Translations under genes and position numbers: made by a program
Assembly: GCA_900545885.1 (NCBI GenBank)
Contig: URAF01000002.1
Location: 62,001-126,000, forward strand
Length of the DNA: 64,000 nt
DNA from: an uncultured Eubacteriales bacterium
GTDB taxonomy: Bacteria > Bacillota > Clostridia > Christensenellales > CAG-917
Direction of reading: 5' to 3'
Notes under the pieces: generated by a model
Told to the model about the DNA's origin: nothing
The model's input: the letters and a program-made list of their open reading frames with translations, nothing else
Database searches by the model: none
Part shown: piece by piece, positions 1 to 8,267 of the stretch
Layout of the letters: the number at the start of each line of letters is the position of its first letter
Position numbering within the stretch: position 1 is the first letter of the stretch

Positions 1-525
1 AACCTTAACAGCGACGACGAACTGCGCGAAACCACGGCGGAAATTCTCAGCGCGTGCCAGAATATGGCAAAACAGGACGTAGGCGCGATTATAATCATCG
101 ACAGCAACAACAGCATCAACGACACCGTTCTCGACTCGGGCACTATGCTGAACGCAAAACTCAGCGCGTCTTTGCTTGAAAGCATTTTCAACACCAAAGC
201 GCCTTTGCACGACGGAGCGGTTATCGTCCGCGGCGACAAGGTCGTTGCGGCGGGTTGTTTCTTGCCGCTCACTCAACGTAACATCAACAAGGAAATGGGC
301 ACTCGTCACCGTGCCGCTATCGGTATAACCGAGGACACAGACGTTCTGTCTATCGTCGTAAGCGAAGAAACTGGCATTATTTCCGTGGTCAAACGCGGCG
401 AAATCAGACGTTATATGACAATGGACAAACTCAAAGACGAAATCGAGGAAGCCTTCGGCATTTCCGCAAGCGCGATTGCCAGAAGACAAGCCAAAGAAGA
501 TAAAAAACATCACGGGAGATTGTAA
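1..525 (+). CDS. cdaA: Diadenylate cyclase CdaA, C-terminal part (5' end outside window)
   Basis: Condenses two ATP into cyclic di-AMP, the second messenger for potassium and osmotic balance and cell-wall homeostasis in Firmicutes; the full protein is anchored by N-terminal membrane helices that lie outside the window. The reading frame is open from base 1, so the start is upstream. Of the 174 visible residues, the catalytic DisA_N motifs are intact: DGA at visible residues 71-73 inside LHDGAVIV, and RHR at 102-104 inside GTRHRAAIG. The protein ends in a short charged tail. In most Firmicutes cdaA is followed by cdaR and glmM; here a DUF1015 gene follows after 6 bases, so the usual partners are not directly downstream. 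Identification is firm. Confidence 0.93.
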   Translation, partial: NLNSDDELRETTAEILSACQNMAKQDVGAIIIIDSNNSINDTVLDSGTMLNAKLSASLLESIFNTKAPLHDGAVIVRGDKVVAAGCFLPLTQRNINKEMGTRHRAAIGITEDTDVLSIVVSEETGIISVVKRGEIRRYMTMDKLKDEIEEAFGISASAIARRQAKEDKKHHGRL

Positions 526-531
526 GCACAT

Positions 532-1752
532 ATGAAAACCGTCAAGCCTTTTGACATCTTGTTGCCCGCCGTCGCCGAACCCGAAAAGTTCGCGGTGGTG
601 TCCTGCGACCAGTTCACTTCACAGCCCGACTACTGGCAGAAACTCGCTGACTTCGTGGGCGACGCGCCCAGCGCACTCAAACTCATTTTCCCCGAAGTCT
701 ATCTTGAGGACGGTGACGACGAAAAGCGTATCGAAGACATCAACGCCGCAATGTACGACTATCTCGAAAATGGCGTGTTCAGAACATTGAAGGACAGTTT
801 CGTACTGGTGCGCCGTCAGACGGCTTACGGATATACGCGTCTCGGACTTATTGCTCCCGTGGACCTTGAAGACTATTCGTACATTCACCCGACAAACGCC
901 GTTATCCGCGCGACGGAAGGCGTTGTCGCCAACAGAATTCCCCCGCGTCTCAAAATCAGAAAGGACGCCCCCATCGAACTGCCGCACATCATGCTGCTCC
1001 TCGACGACAGGGACAAAACGGTTATCGAACCTTTCTACAAAAAGCGCGACACCCTCGAAAAACTTTACGATTTCGACCTCAACATGAACGGCGGACATCT
1101 CACGGGTTGGAGAGTGGACGCGGCTGAAGTTATGGCTAAACTCGACGAGTACGCCGAAAAGGTTTCGACTATGTACGGCGTAAAGACGGATTTCGTGTTT
1201 GCGGTAGGCGACGGCAACCATTCGCTTGCAACCGCGCAGGCGCACTGGAACGAAGTCAAAAAGACGTTGACGCCCGAAGAGCGCGAAAATCACCCCGCAC
1301 GTTACGCACTTACGGAAATCGAAAACCTGCATTGCGACGGTATAGTGTTCGAACCCATTCACCGCTTTGTGTTCGGTGTGGACGACGCTGACTTCGTGCT
1401 TTATATGTCCGGCGCGCTCAAAGGCAACAGCAGACTCAATATGTTCACCACGAGCATGAAATATTCCATTGCAGTCAACGAGAACAGTGCGGAAGCAATC
1501 GCCGAAGTTCAGGACGCAATCGACGCGTACGTTGCGTCGCACCCCGAAGCCAAAGTCGACTACATTCACGGACTGGAACATCTGCACAGCATAGCGGATA
1601 CTTCCGACGGCGTGGCAATCGAAATGCCTTGTATCGCAAAAGAAGAACTGTTCGGTTATGTCGTAAGCCACGGCAACCTCTGCCGCAAAGCGTTTTCCAT
1701 GGGCGAAGCGGAAGAGAAACGTTACTATTTCGAGGCAAAACGCATCAAATAA
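532..1752 (+). CDS. DUF1015 family protein
   Basis: A 406-residue soluble protein of the DUF1015 family, whose biochemical role is not established. Family features seen are the N-terminal opening with PFDILLPA and the strongly conserved GDGNHSLATA segment near residues 225-234. The start ATG at 532 lies 6 bases after the cdaA stop, with GGGAGA inside the end of cdaA as ribosome binding site, so the two genes are probably translated from one message. No signal peptide or membrane segment is visible. Length fits the family. The gene is followed by about 150 bases without a gene before aspartokinase. Assignment to the family is confident; I propose no function. Confidence 0.85.
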   Translation: MKTVKPFDILLPAVAEPEKFAVVSCDQFTSQPDYWQKLADFVGDAPSALKLIFPEVYLEDGDDEKRIEDINAAMYDYLENGVFRTLKDSFVLVRRQTAYGYTRLGLIAPVDLEDYSYIHPTNAVIRATEGVVANRIPPRLKIRKDAPIELPHIMLLLDDRDKTVIEPFYKKRDTLEKLYDFDLNMNGGHLTGWRVDAAEVMAKLDEYAEKVSTMYGVKTDFVFAVGDGNHSLATAQAHWNEVKKTLTPEERENHPARYALTEIENLHCDGIVFEPIHRFVFGVDDADFVLYMSGALKGNSRLNMFTTSMKYSIAVNENSAEAIAEVQDAIDAYVASHPEAKVDYIHGLEHLHSIADTSDGVAIEMPCIAKEELFGYVVSHGNLCRKAFSMGEAEEKRYYFEAKRIK

Positions 1753-1902
1753 CCGAGTAAAGCAGAAAACCGAACTCAATCGACATCAGACGGGATTGTA
1801 TCGGTTGTCCGTCGGATATCGCGGATACGTTCCGAAAACGATTATCGCACGGACCGGCACACATAAAAAGAAATACAAATATTTTACAGTAGAGGATACA
1901 TT

Positions 1903-3213
1903 ATGAAAGTTTGCAAATTCGGCGGCACCTCCATGGCCAACAGCAAAACCATTACGCAGGTTGCCGACATAGTCAAGGCTGACAAGAAGAGAAAGTACGT
2001 TGTTGTTTCCGCTCCCGGCAAGCGCAATTCCGCGGACGTCAAGGTTACGGACGCGCTCTACGCCTGCTACCGCGAAAAAGCAGAAAAAGGCAACTGCGAC
2101 GAAACGTTTGCCGTCATCGAAAAAAGATTTCTCGACATCGAAAAAGAGTTGGAAATCAACGTCAATATGGCGGCGGAACTTGCCGCAATCAAAGCCCGTA
2201 TAGAGGACGGCGAAAGCTCGGATTATACGGCGTCGAGAGGGGAGTTCCTGAGCGCAAAAGTGCTTGCCGCAAAACTCGGTGCGGATTTCATCGACACTGC
2301 CGACCTTATCAAATTCAACGACAAAGGCGAACTGTTGCTTGACTTTTCGCTCGACCTTCTGCGCGCAAAACTTGCCGACAGCGAATTTGCGGTGCTTCCC
2401 GGTTTCTACGGAACGACCAACGACGGCAAAATCAAGACGTTCTCCCGCGGCGGTTCCGACATCACGGGTGCAATCGTAGCACGTGCGGTTGACGCCGAAG
2501 TGTACGAAAACTGGACGGACGTCGACGGCTTCCTGACCGCCGACCCCAGAATAGTCGACAGCCCCGCAATCATCGACTACCTGAGCTACAAGGAACTGCG
2601 CGAACTTGCGTACATGGGTGCGGAAGTGCTTCACCCCGAATCCATTTTCCCCGTACGCAGCGCAGGTATCCCCATCAACATCAAAAACACGTTCAATCCC
2701 GCAGCCAAAGGTACCATGATTGTCGCCGACAACAAACTTCCCCGTACCAAGAGCAAGGTTATCACGGGTATAGCGGGCAAGAAAGGTTTCACTATCATCA
2801 ACATCGAAAAGGATATGATGAACAGCGAAATCGGCTTCGGCAGAAAGGTTCTGAGCGTTCTCGAATACGAAGGCATTTCCTTCGAACATATGCCGTCGGG
2901 TATCGATACTTTGTCCCTTGTCATCAGAGACGAATATCTCGCGGGCAAGATGCAGAAACTCGTCGCAAAACTCCGCGACGCACTCGGTGCGGACAACGTC
3001 GAAATTCACAGCGGACTTTCGCTCATCGCGACGGTCGGACACAATATGGCGTCCCGTCACGGTACTGCGGCAACCATATTCGACGCACTTGCCGACAACC
3101 ATATCAACATCAGAATGATTGACCAGGGCTCTTCCGAGCTCAATATAATCGTCGGTGTCGATACCTTCGATTACGAAAAGGCAATCAGCGCAATTTACCA
3201 CGCGTTCTGCTGA
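1903..3213 (+). CDS. lysC: Aspartate kinase
   Basis: Phosphorylates aspartate to 4-aspartyl phosphate, the first step toward lysine, threonine, methionine and diaminopimelate. The 436-residue protein has the N-terminal nucleotide-binding motif KFGGTSM (residues 4-10), the substrate motif SRGGSDITG in the middle followed by YENWTDVDG, and two C-terminal ACT regulatory domains from about residue 290. It is monofunctional: no homoserine dehydrogenase domain follows. The start ATG at 1903 is preceded by AGAGGA. The gene stands alone, closed by a strong terminator at 3238-3264. No lysine riboswitch fits in the 150 bases upstream, so feedback control through the ACT domains is the only regulation the sequence suggests. 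Confidence 0.93.
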   Translation: MKVCKFGGTSMANSKTITQVADIVKADKKRKYVVVSAPGKRNSADVKVTDALYACYREKAEKGNCDETFAVIEKRFLDIEKELEINVNMAAELAAIKARIEDGESSDYTASRGEFLSAKVLAAKLGADFIDTADLIKFNDKGELLLDFSLDLLRAKLADSEFAVLPGFYGTTNDGKIKTFSRGGSDITGAIVARAVDAEVYENWTDVDGFLTADPRIVDSPAIIDYLSYKELRELAYMGAEVLHPESIFPVRSAGIPINIKNTFNPAAKGTMIVADNKLPRTKSKVITGIAGKKGFTIINIEKDMMNSEIGFGRKVLSVLEYEGISFEHMPSGIDTLSLVIRDEYLAGKMQKLVAKLRDALGADNVEIHSGLSLIATVGHNMASRHGTAATIFDALADNHINIRMIDQGSSELNIIVGVDTFDYEKAISAIYHAFC

Positions 3214-3237
3214 TAACATTGTTTGACGACTGTTCGG

Positions 3238-3264
3238 CGCCGTTCCTTCGGGAGCGGCGTTTTT
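3238..3264 (+). terminator. Rho-independent terminator after lysC
   Basis: A 9-bp stem (3238-3246 with 3251-3259, one G-T pair), TTCG tetraloop and a five-T run, 25 bases after the lysC stop. Confidence 0.85.
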
Positions 3265-3310
3265 ATTTGAAATGCACAGATTGATAAGTGGGCGGGAGAT
3301 AATGTGTTGT

Positions 3311-3385
3311 CGATTTTATGCACTGGGGACGGAGCAATAATGATTAATTTCTGCAAATTTGCTCCGTCCCCAGTGCATAAAATTG
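3311..3385. repeat. Long near-perfect inverted repeat with GGGGACGG arms
   Basis: Arms 3314-3337 and 3359-3382 are perfect reverse complements over 24 bases and extend outward to 3311 and 3385 with one G-T pair; the loop is 21 bases and AT-rich. Each arm holds CACTGGGGACGGAGCAA. It lies between two genes that converge here and already have their own terminators, so it is not needed as a terminator. The compact form with outward GGGGACGG-type arms resembles a REP/MITE-like mobile palindrome, but no other copy was noticed in this window. The remaining bases of this 348-bp intergenic stretch (3214-3561) hold only the two flanking terminators. Confidence 0.6.
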
Positions 3386-3510
3386 CGCGGTGACGCAGGG
3401 CTAAACAGATTCAGACAAAAGTTTGGAATACATCAAGTTGTGCCCCAGAGGATTGTTTAATGGCGGGTAATGGGCAGGGGTGAGTGCATGAAGGAGTATA
3501 AAAAATATGA

Positions 3511-3539
3511 AAAAGCCACCGACTTGCGCGGTGGCTTTT
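3511..3539 (-). terminator. Terminator of the acyl-CoA synthetase gene
   Basis: An 11-bp perfect stem (3511-3521 with 3529-3539) including AAAA/TTTT ends, 7-base loop, 23 bases beyond the stop of the minus-strand gene. The flanking A/T runs make it potentially bidirectional. Confidence 0.8.
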
Positions 3540-3561
3540 ATTGTGGATATGTATTCTTGGA

Positions 3562-5211
3562 TTATTTGTGGTCTTTTTCGCGGATTTCCACGCGGCGAAT
3601 TTTGCCCGATATGGTTTTGGGCATTTCATCGACAAATTCGATGATACGGGGATATTTGTAAGGCGCGGTTGCCTGTTTGACGTGATTTTGCAGTTCTTTT
3701 TTCAGCTCTTCGCTGGGGGTGTATCCTTTTGCAAGAACTATCGTCGCTTTGACAACGACGCCGCGGACGGGGTCGGGGGCGCCAGTTATCGCGCATTCGA
3801 GCACGGAGGGGTGTTCCATAAGCGCCGATTCGACTTCGAAAGGTCCGATGCGGTAGCCGCTGGACTTGATGATGTCGTCCTTTCTGCCGACAAACCAGTA
3901 CATTCCGTTTTCGTCGCGTTTGGCAAGGTCGCCCGTGTGATAATATTTGCCGCCACGCGCCGCCTGTGTGCGTTCAGGTTCGTTTTTGTAGTTGGTGACA
4001 AGTCCGTACTGGTGAGGACGCAGACGAACTGCGATTTCGCCTTCGCAACCGTCGGGAACGACGTTTTCTTCGTCGTCGATGAGGTCGATGTCATAGACGG
4101 GGCAGGGCTTTCCGAGCGAACCGCTGACGGGCTCCATAAAGCGGAACGTTGCCAGCATAACGCAGGATTCCGTCTGTCCGAAACCTTCGTATATCTTCTG
4201 ACCCGTAGCTTCGTAGAATTGTTTGAATATCTCGGCGTTCAGCGCTTCGCCCGCTGTCGTGCAGTGCGTAAGGGAAGAAAAGTCGTATTTGGACAGGTCT
4301 TCCTTGACGAGGAAGCGGTAAATCGTGGGAGGTGCGCAGAAAGTCGTGATGTGATATTTCTCGATGAGAGGAAGCAGGTCGGTAGGGGTAAATCTTCCGT
4401 GATAGTCGTAGACGAAAACCGCGGTACCCGCAATCCATTGGCCGTAGATTTTGCCCCAGCTGCATTTTGCCCAGCCGGATTCGGCAGACGTGAAGTGCAG
4501 ACCGTCGTCCACAACCTGTTGCCAGAAATATGCGGTGAAAACGTGTCCCGCAGGATACTCGAAGTTGTGTTGCACCATTTTGGGCATACCCGTCGTACCC
4601 GAAGTAAAGTAGCAGAGCATATCGTCGTTCCAGTCGGGACGGGGAAGCGCGGGAAGCACCGCGTCATAGCTCATTATGCACTCGTCGAAGGAACGGAAAC
4701 CGTCGACCTTGGTCGTAAACACGCATTCTTTCAGCGTTTCGCATTTGTCGAGAGCGTGCGAAACGTGTTCGATGACGTCTTCTTCCGCAGTTGCGACAAG
4801 CAGTTTGACGCCCGCGGAGTTGCAACGGTAATAAATGTCTTTGGGCGTAAGCATGTGGGTTGCGGGAATGAGCACTGCGCCGAGTTTGCAGCAAGCCACA
4901 ACCATAACCCAGTATTCCCAGCGACGGTTGAGCATCGTCATGACGTAATCGCCTTTTTTGATGCCGCTTGCAAGCAGGAAGTTGACCGTGCGGTTGCTGA
5001 GTTCGCTGATATCGCGGAAAGTGAAAATCTTTTCTTCTCCAACGGAATTGCACCATACTAGCGCGCGCTTTTCGGGGACAAGACGTGCGTATTCGTCAAC
5101 GACGTCGTAGCCGAAATTGAAGTTTTCGGGAACGGACAGAACGACGTTGTTTTTGAAGTCGTCGTAGTCGTTGAAATCGGTGCGGTTGAGGAACTTGTTG
5201 AGTAGATTCAT
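3562..5211 (-). CDS. AMP-forming acyl-CoA synthetase (medium/short-chain type)
   Basis: Activates a carboxylic acid with ATP to an acyl-adenylate and transfers the acyl group to coenzyme A. The 549-residue protein has the phosphate-binding loop TSGTTGMPK (203-211), the motif YEGFGQTES, the hinge region YWFVGRKDD with IKSSGYRIGP, and the catalytic lysine motif KTISGKIRR near the C terminus. Length and motifs fit the acetyl/butyryl/medium-chain acyl-CoA synthetase branch; the chain length used cannot be told from sequence. The start ATG at 5211 has GGAAGG just upstream and its own promoter at 5252-5280. It is monocistronic and diverges from the 5341 gene. Family is certain, substrate unknown. 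Confidence 0.88.
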   Translation of the reverse strand: MNLLNKFLNRTDFNDYDDFKNNVVLSVPENFNFGYDVVDEYARLVPEKRALVWCNSVGEEKIFTFRDISELSNRTVNFLLASGIKKGDYVMTMLNRRWEYWVMVVACCKLGAVLIPATHMLTPKDIYYRCNSAGVKLLVATAEEDVIEHVSHALDKCETLKECVFTTKVDGFRSFDECIMSYDAVLPALPRPDWNDDMLCYFTSGTTGMPKMVQHNFEYPAGHVFTAYFWQQVVDDGLHFTSAESGWAKCSWGKIYGQWIAGTAVFVYDYHGRFTPTDLLPLIEKYHITTFCAPPTIYRFLVKEDLSKYDFSSLTHCTTAGEALNAEIFKQFYEATGQKIYEGFGQTESCVMLATFRFMEPVSGSLGKPCPVYDIDLIDDEENVVPDGCEGEIAVRLRPHQYGLVTNYKNEPERTQAARGGKYYHTGDLAKRDENGMYWFVGRKDDIIKSSGYRIGPFEVESALMEHPSVLECAITGAPDPVRGVVVKATIVLAKGYTPSEELKKELQNHVKQATAPYKYPRIIEFVDEMPKTISGKIRRVEIREKDHK

Positions 5212-5251
5212 ACTTACCTTCCGTATAAAATAATTGAAAATATGATATCAC

Positions 5252-5280
5252 ACTATACCGCGTTTGTGTAGCGTTTTGAA
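5252..5280 (-). promoter_or_regulatory. Promoter of the acyl-CoA synthetase gene
   Basis: On the minus strand TTCAAA and TATAGT are separated by 17 bases, 40 bases upstream of the start codon. Confidence 0.5.
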
Positions 5281-5287
5281 AAAATAA

Positions 5288-5316
5288 TTGATTAATCTTC
5301 CGCAATATGGTAAAAT
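5288..5316 (+). promoter_or_regulatory. Promoter of the 5341-uvrBA operon
   Basis: TTGATT and TAAAAT separated by 17 bases, ending 24 bases before the start at 5341; divergent from the promoter at 5252-5280. No LexA-type box (GAAC-N4-GTTC form) was seen here. Confidence 0.55.
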
Positions 5317-5340
5317 TTATTGACTGTCAGGAGGATTGTT

Positions 5341-5781
5341 ATGTTGGATTCCGACAAGAAAGCAGTGATGTCCGTACTGCGTGAACTCACGGGTCAGGAC
5401 GACACTTACAAAGTTATCGAAGCGGACGAAATTCTAGAACGTTTGCCCGCGGAAATCGACCTCGACAAACAGAAACTCAGCGTTATAATCAGGGATTTGA
5501 GGGACAGGGAATATCTGAAAGTCAAGTATTTTACGCCCGACGAATATTGCCTTCTCACCTTGAAACGCACGGAAGAGCTTGCGCAGATGGTCGCCGAAGT
5601 TACGGCGATTGCAACCAAGGACCGCGCCCCCGAACCCGTCGTCGCAGAGTCTTCGGAAAAGCCCGCGAAAAAGAAAGAACACGGCAAACTTTCCGTTGCG
5701 CTGTACGCTTTTCTCGGCGGATTGCTGGGCGGCGGAATTGTCACGATAATATCCGTGATAATACAAGCATTGGCGTTTTAA
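5341..5781 (+). CDS. Membrane-anchored winged-helix-like protein 1
   Basis: I do not recognise this 146-residue protein. Residues 1-75 look like a small helical/winged-helix module (a helix, a short linker, a second helix LDKQKLSVIIRDLRDREYL, then a beta-hairpin-like stretch ending in YCLLTLKRTEE). A charged linker follows, rich in Ala/Pro/Glu/Lys, then one or two glycine-rich C-terminal membrane helices (about 120-146). ATG 5341 is chosen because AGGAGG lies 6 bases upstream; an upstream TTG at 5320 would place this site inside the gene. It heads an operon with a protein of the same layout and uvrBA. DNA binding or coupling to repair is inference only. Confidence 0.7.
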   Translation: MLDSDKKAVMSVLRELTGQDDTYKVIEADEILERLPAEIDLDKQKLSVIIRDLRDREYLKVKYFTPDEYCLLTLKRTEELAQMVAEVTAIATKDRAPEPVVAESSEKPAKKKEHGKLSVALYAFLGGLLGGGIVTIISVIIQALAF

Positions 5782-5852
5782 CCGACAAAATAAGCGAATA
5801 AACCCGCAAATCGTGCACATAATCAAAATGCGGTTGTGTGCTCTCGGCAGAT

Positions 5853-6251
5853 ATGGCACTCGAAAAACAACACGTACTCACCAAAAAGGAAAGGGCGGTA
5901 ATGCGCGCGGTATATCAGTCCGCCGACAAGAAGTCGGGGGTATGTTTGCTGTCGCCGCTTGACCTTTTCAACGAGTTGTCTCTCGACTACGACTTTGACG
6001 AGGACGAACTTGACGGCACGCTCCGCAACCTCGAAATCGACGACTATTTCGACATAACCCGTTCGGACAGAAAGGGCGAACTCGTGTACTGCATCAATAT
6101 GCATCAGAAAGGGCTTGCTTTCGCGCGCGTGGAAAAGGCGTTCAAGAGCAATCTCAAATTCAAAATTCTTCTCGCCATAATCGGCGGTCTGTGCTCGGGT
6201 GCCGCGGCGTGGGGCATCAAAATCATCATTCAGAAACTTACGGAACTATGA
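5853..6251 (+). CDS. Membrane-anchored winged-helix-like protein 2
   Basis: An unrecognised 132-residue protein with the same plan as its upstream neighbour: an N-terminal helical module ([12 protein letters not shown], then [18 protein letters not shown], then a hairpin-like [13 protein letters not shown]), and a glycine/alanine-rich membrane hairpin at the C terminus (about residues 105-132). The two are probably diverged tandem paralogs. The start is uncertain: ATG 5853 is taken, but a GTG at 5838 in frame is also possible and neither has a good ribosome binding site. The stop overlaps the uvrB start as ATGA, so uvrB translation is probably coupled to it. Confidence 0.65.
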   Translation: MALEKQHVLTKKERAVMRAVYQSADKKSGVCLLSPLDLFNELSLDYDFDEDELDGTLRNLEIDDYFDITRSDRKGELVYCINMHQKGLAFARVEKAFKSNLKFKILLAIIGGLCSGAAAWGIKIIIQKLTEL

Positions 6252-8206
6252 CGCAATTCAGGCTGGTCAGCAAATATTCGCCCTGCGGCGACCAACCGGC
6301 GGCGATTGAAAAGCTGGCCGCAGGTCTCGAAAACGGTTTTTCGACGGAAGTTCTGCTCGGCGTCACGGGCAGCGGCAAAACTTTCACAATGGCAAACGTC
6401 ATCGAAAAACTGCAACGTCCCGCGCTTGTCATTGCCCACAACAAAACGCTTGCCGCACAGCTTTGCAACGAATTCCGCGAATTTTTCCCGCACAACAGAG
6501 TTGAATTTTTCGTCAGCTATTACGACTATTATCAGCCCGAGGCGTACATTCCGCGCTCGGATACCTACATTGAAAAAGAGCTCGAAATCAACGACGAAAT
6601 AGACAAACTTCGTCACTCAGCCACAGCGTCGCTGTGCGAAAGACGGGACGTTATCGTCGTGTCCAGCGTATCCTGCATTTACGGACTGGGCGCGCCCGTC
6701 GATTACTATGCGCAGGCGGTCTCAATCCGCGAAGGCGACGATATCGAGCAGGATGAACTTATCCGCCGTCTTGTGGACATTCAGTACAAACGCGCCGACT
6801 TCGATTTTGTGCGTTCCACGTTCAGGGTTCGCGGCGACACTCTCGACATTTTTCCCGCAGGTAACTCCGAAATTGCAATCCGCGTGGAATTTTTCGGCGA
6901 TACCGTCGAGCGGATATGCGAAATCGACAGTCTGACTTCGCAGGTGGTCAACGAACTGAAACACACCGTGATTTTCCCCGCCACGCACTACGTTATGAGC
7001 GGCGACAGGGAGGAGATATTCCGCCGTATTCTTGCCGACAAACAGGAACGCGTGGACTTTTTCAAAGCCAACGGCAAACTCATCGAAGCGCAAAGAATAG
7101 ACGAACGCGTGAACTATGACGTGGAAATGATGCGCGAAATGGGGTATTGTTCGGGCATAGAAAACTATTCGCGCTACTTTGACGGGCGCAAACCAGGGCA
7201 ACCGCCTTATACGCTTCTCGACTTCTTCCCGAAAGATTTTATCGTGTTTATCGACGAAAGTCATATGACCATTCCGCAACTGCGCGGAATGTACAACGGC
7301 GACCGCGCACGCAAGAAAAATCTCGTAGATTACGGGTTCAGACTTCCCGCGGCTTACGACAACAGACCTCTCGATTTCGAGGAGTTCGACAGCCATATAA
7401 GACAAATGGTATGCGTGTCGGCAACTCCCGGACCGTTCGAAACGGAGAGAGCGGACGAAGTTGCAGAACAGCTCATCAGACCGACGGGATTGCTGGACCC
7501 CGAAATCACGGTAAAGCCCGTTAAGGGACAGGTTGACGACCTCATCGGAGAAATCCGCAAAGTCACGGAAAACAAAGGCAGGGTGCTTGTCACCACGCTC
7601 ACCAAAAAAATGGCGGAGAACCTCACCGATTATCTCAAAGAAGTCGGCATCAAGGTGCGGTATATGCACTCGGATATAGACACTCTCGAACGCATCGACA
7701 TTGTAGGCGATTTGCGCCGAGGAGAGTTTGACGTGCTGGTCGGCATAAACCTTTTGCGTGAGGGGTTGGACTTGCCCGAGGTTCAGCTTGTCGCAATCCT
7801 CGACGCCGACAAGGAAGGTTTTCTCAGAAGCGAAAGCGCGCTCATTCAGACAATAGGCAGAGCGGCTCGAAACGACAAAGGGCACGTCATAATGTATGCC
7901 GATACGGTGACGGACAGTATGCGTCGGGCAATCGACGAAACCAACCGCAGACGCGCCATTCAGGACGCGTACAATCGTGAACACGGTATTATCCCCAAGA
8001 CGATAGAACGAGAGTTCAAAAACACCCTTGAAATCACCAAAAAGAAGGTTGACCGCGACAAAATGTCGCCTAAAGACCTCGTTAATGAAATCGAACGTCT
8101 TAAAGGACTTATGCAGACGGCGGCTGCCGCACTGGATTTCGAGAGGGCAATCAAGCTGCGTGACGAGCTTAACGAACTGAAAAAACAGGTAAAGAAATTC
8201 AAATAG
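6248..8206 (+). CDS. uvrB: Excinuclease ABC subunit B
   Basis: Damage-verifying helicase-like subunit of nucleotide excision repair, acting with UvrA and UvrC. The 652-residue protein carries Walker A GVTGSGKT (38-45), the beta-hairpin tyrosines in [13 protein letters not shown], the helicase motifs through REGLDLPEV and QTIGRAARN, and a C-terminal UVR domain that binds UvrC. ATG 6248 was chosen because the family starts at the [14 protein letters not shown] segment; earlier in-frame codons overlap the preceding gene. It overlaps that gene by 4 bases and is followed after 61 bases by uvrA, giving the common uvrB-uvrA order. Full length, all motifs intact. Confidence 0.97.
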   Translation: MTQFRLVSKYSPCGDQPAAIEKLAAGLENGFSTEVLLGVTGSGKTFTMANVIEKLQRPALVIAHNKTLAAQLCNEFREFFPHNRVEFFVSYYDYYQPEAYIPRSDTYIEKELEINDEIDKLRHSATASLCERRDVIVVSSVSCIYGLGAPVDYYAQAVSIREGDDIEQDELIRRLVDIQYKRADFDFVRSTFRVRGDTLDIFPAGNSEIAIRVEFFGDTVERICEIDSLTSQVVNELKHTVIFPATHYVMSGDREEIFRRILADKQERVDFFKANGKLIEAQRIDERVNYDVEMMREMGYCSGIENYSRYFDGRKPGQPPYTLLDFFPKDFIVFIDESHMTIPQLRGMYNGDRARKKNLVDYGFRLPAAYDNRPLDFEEFDSHIRQMVCVSATPGPFETERADEVAEQLIRPTGLLDPEITVKPVKGQVDDLIGEIRKVTENKGRVLVTTLTKKMAENLTDYLKEVGIKVRYMHSDIDTLERIDIVGDLRRGEFDVLVGINLLREGLDLPEVQLVAILDADKEGFLRSESALIQTIGRAARNDKGHVIMYADTVTDSMRRAIDETNRRRAIQDAYNREHGIIPKTIEREFKNTLEITKKKVDRDKMSPKDLVNEIERLKGLMQTAAAALDFERAIKLRDELNELKKQVKKFK

Positions 8207-8267
8207 TCATTGGGAAACGGTAATATGCGCGTGTATTTTGCAGATACTGTTTCCGTCGGATAAAGAA

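Noticed and set aside
1753..1902. Possible lysine riboswitch before aspartokinase
   Set aside because: The gap is too short for the aptamer plus terminator and the conserved cores were not seen.
1786..3219. A 477-codon open frame antisense to lysC, and similar long antisense frames elsewhere (for example 619-1779, 6722-7984, 11524-12729, 25692-27356, 47772-49403)
   Set aside because: Codon usage of the sense genes leaves few stop triplets on the other strand. The sense frames match known families with ribosome binding sites; the antisense frames match nothing and contain biased, repetitive composition.
3470..3661. Plus-strand frame of 63 codons across the terminator of the acyl-CoA synthetase gene
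   Set aside because: Although AAGGAG lies inside it, the frame crosses the hairpin terminator and the antisense end of a real gene.
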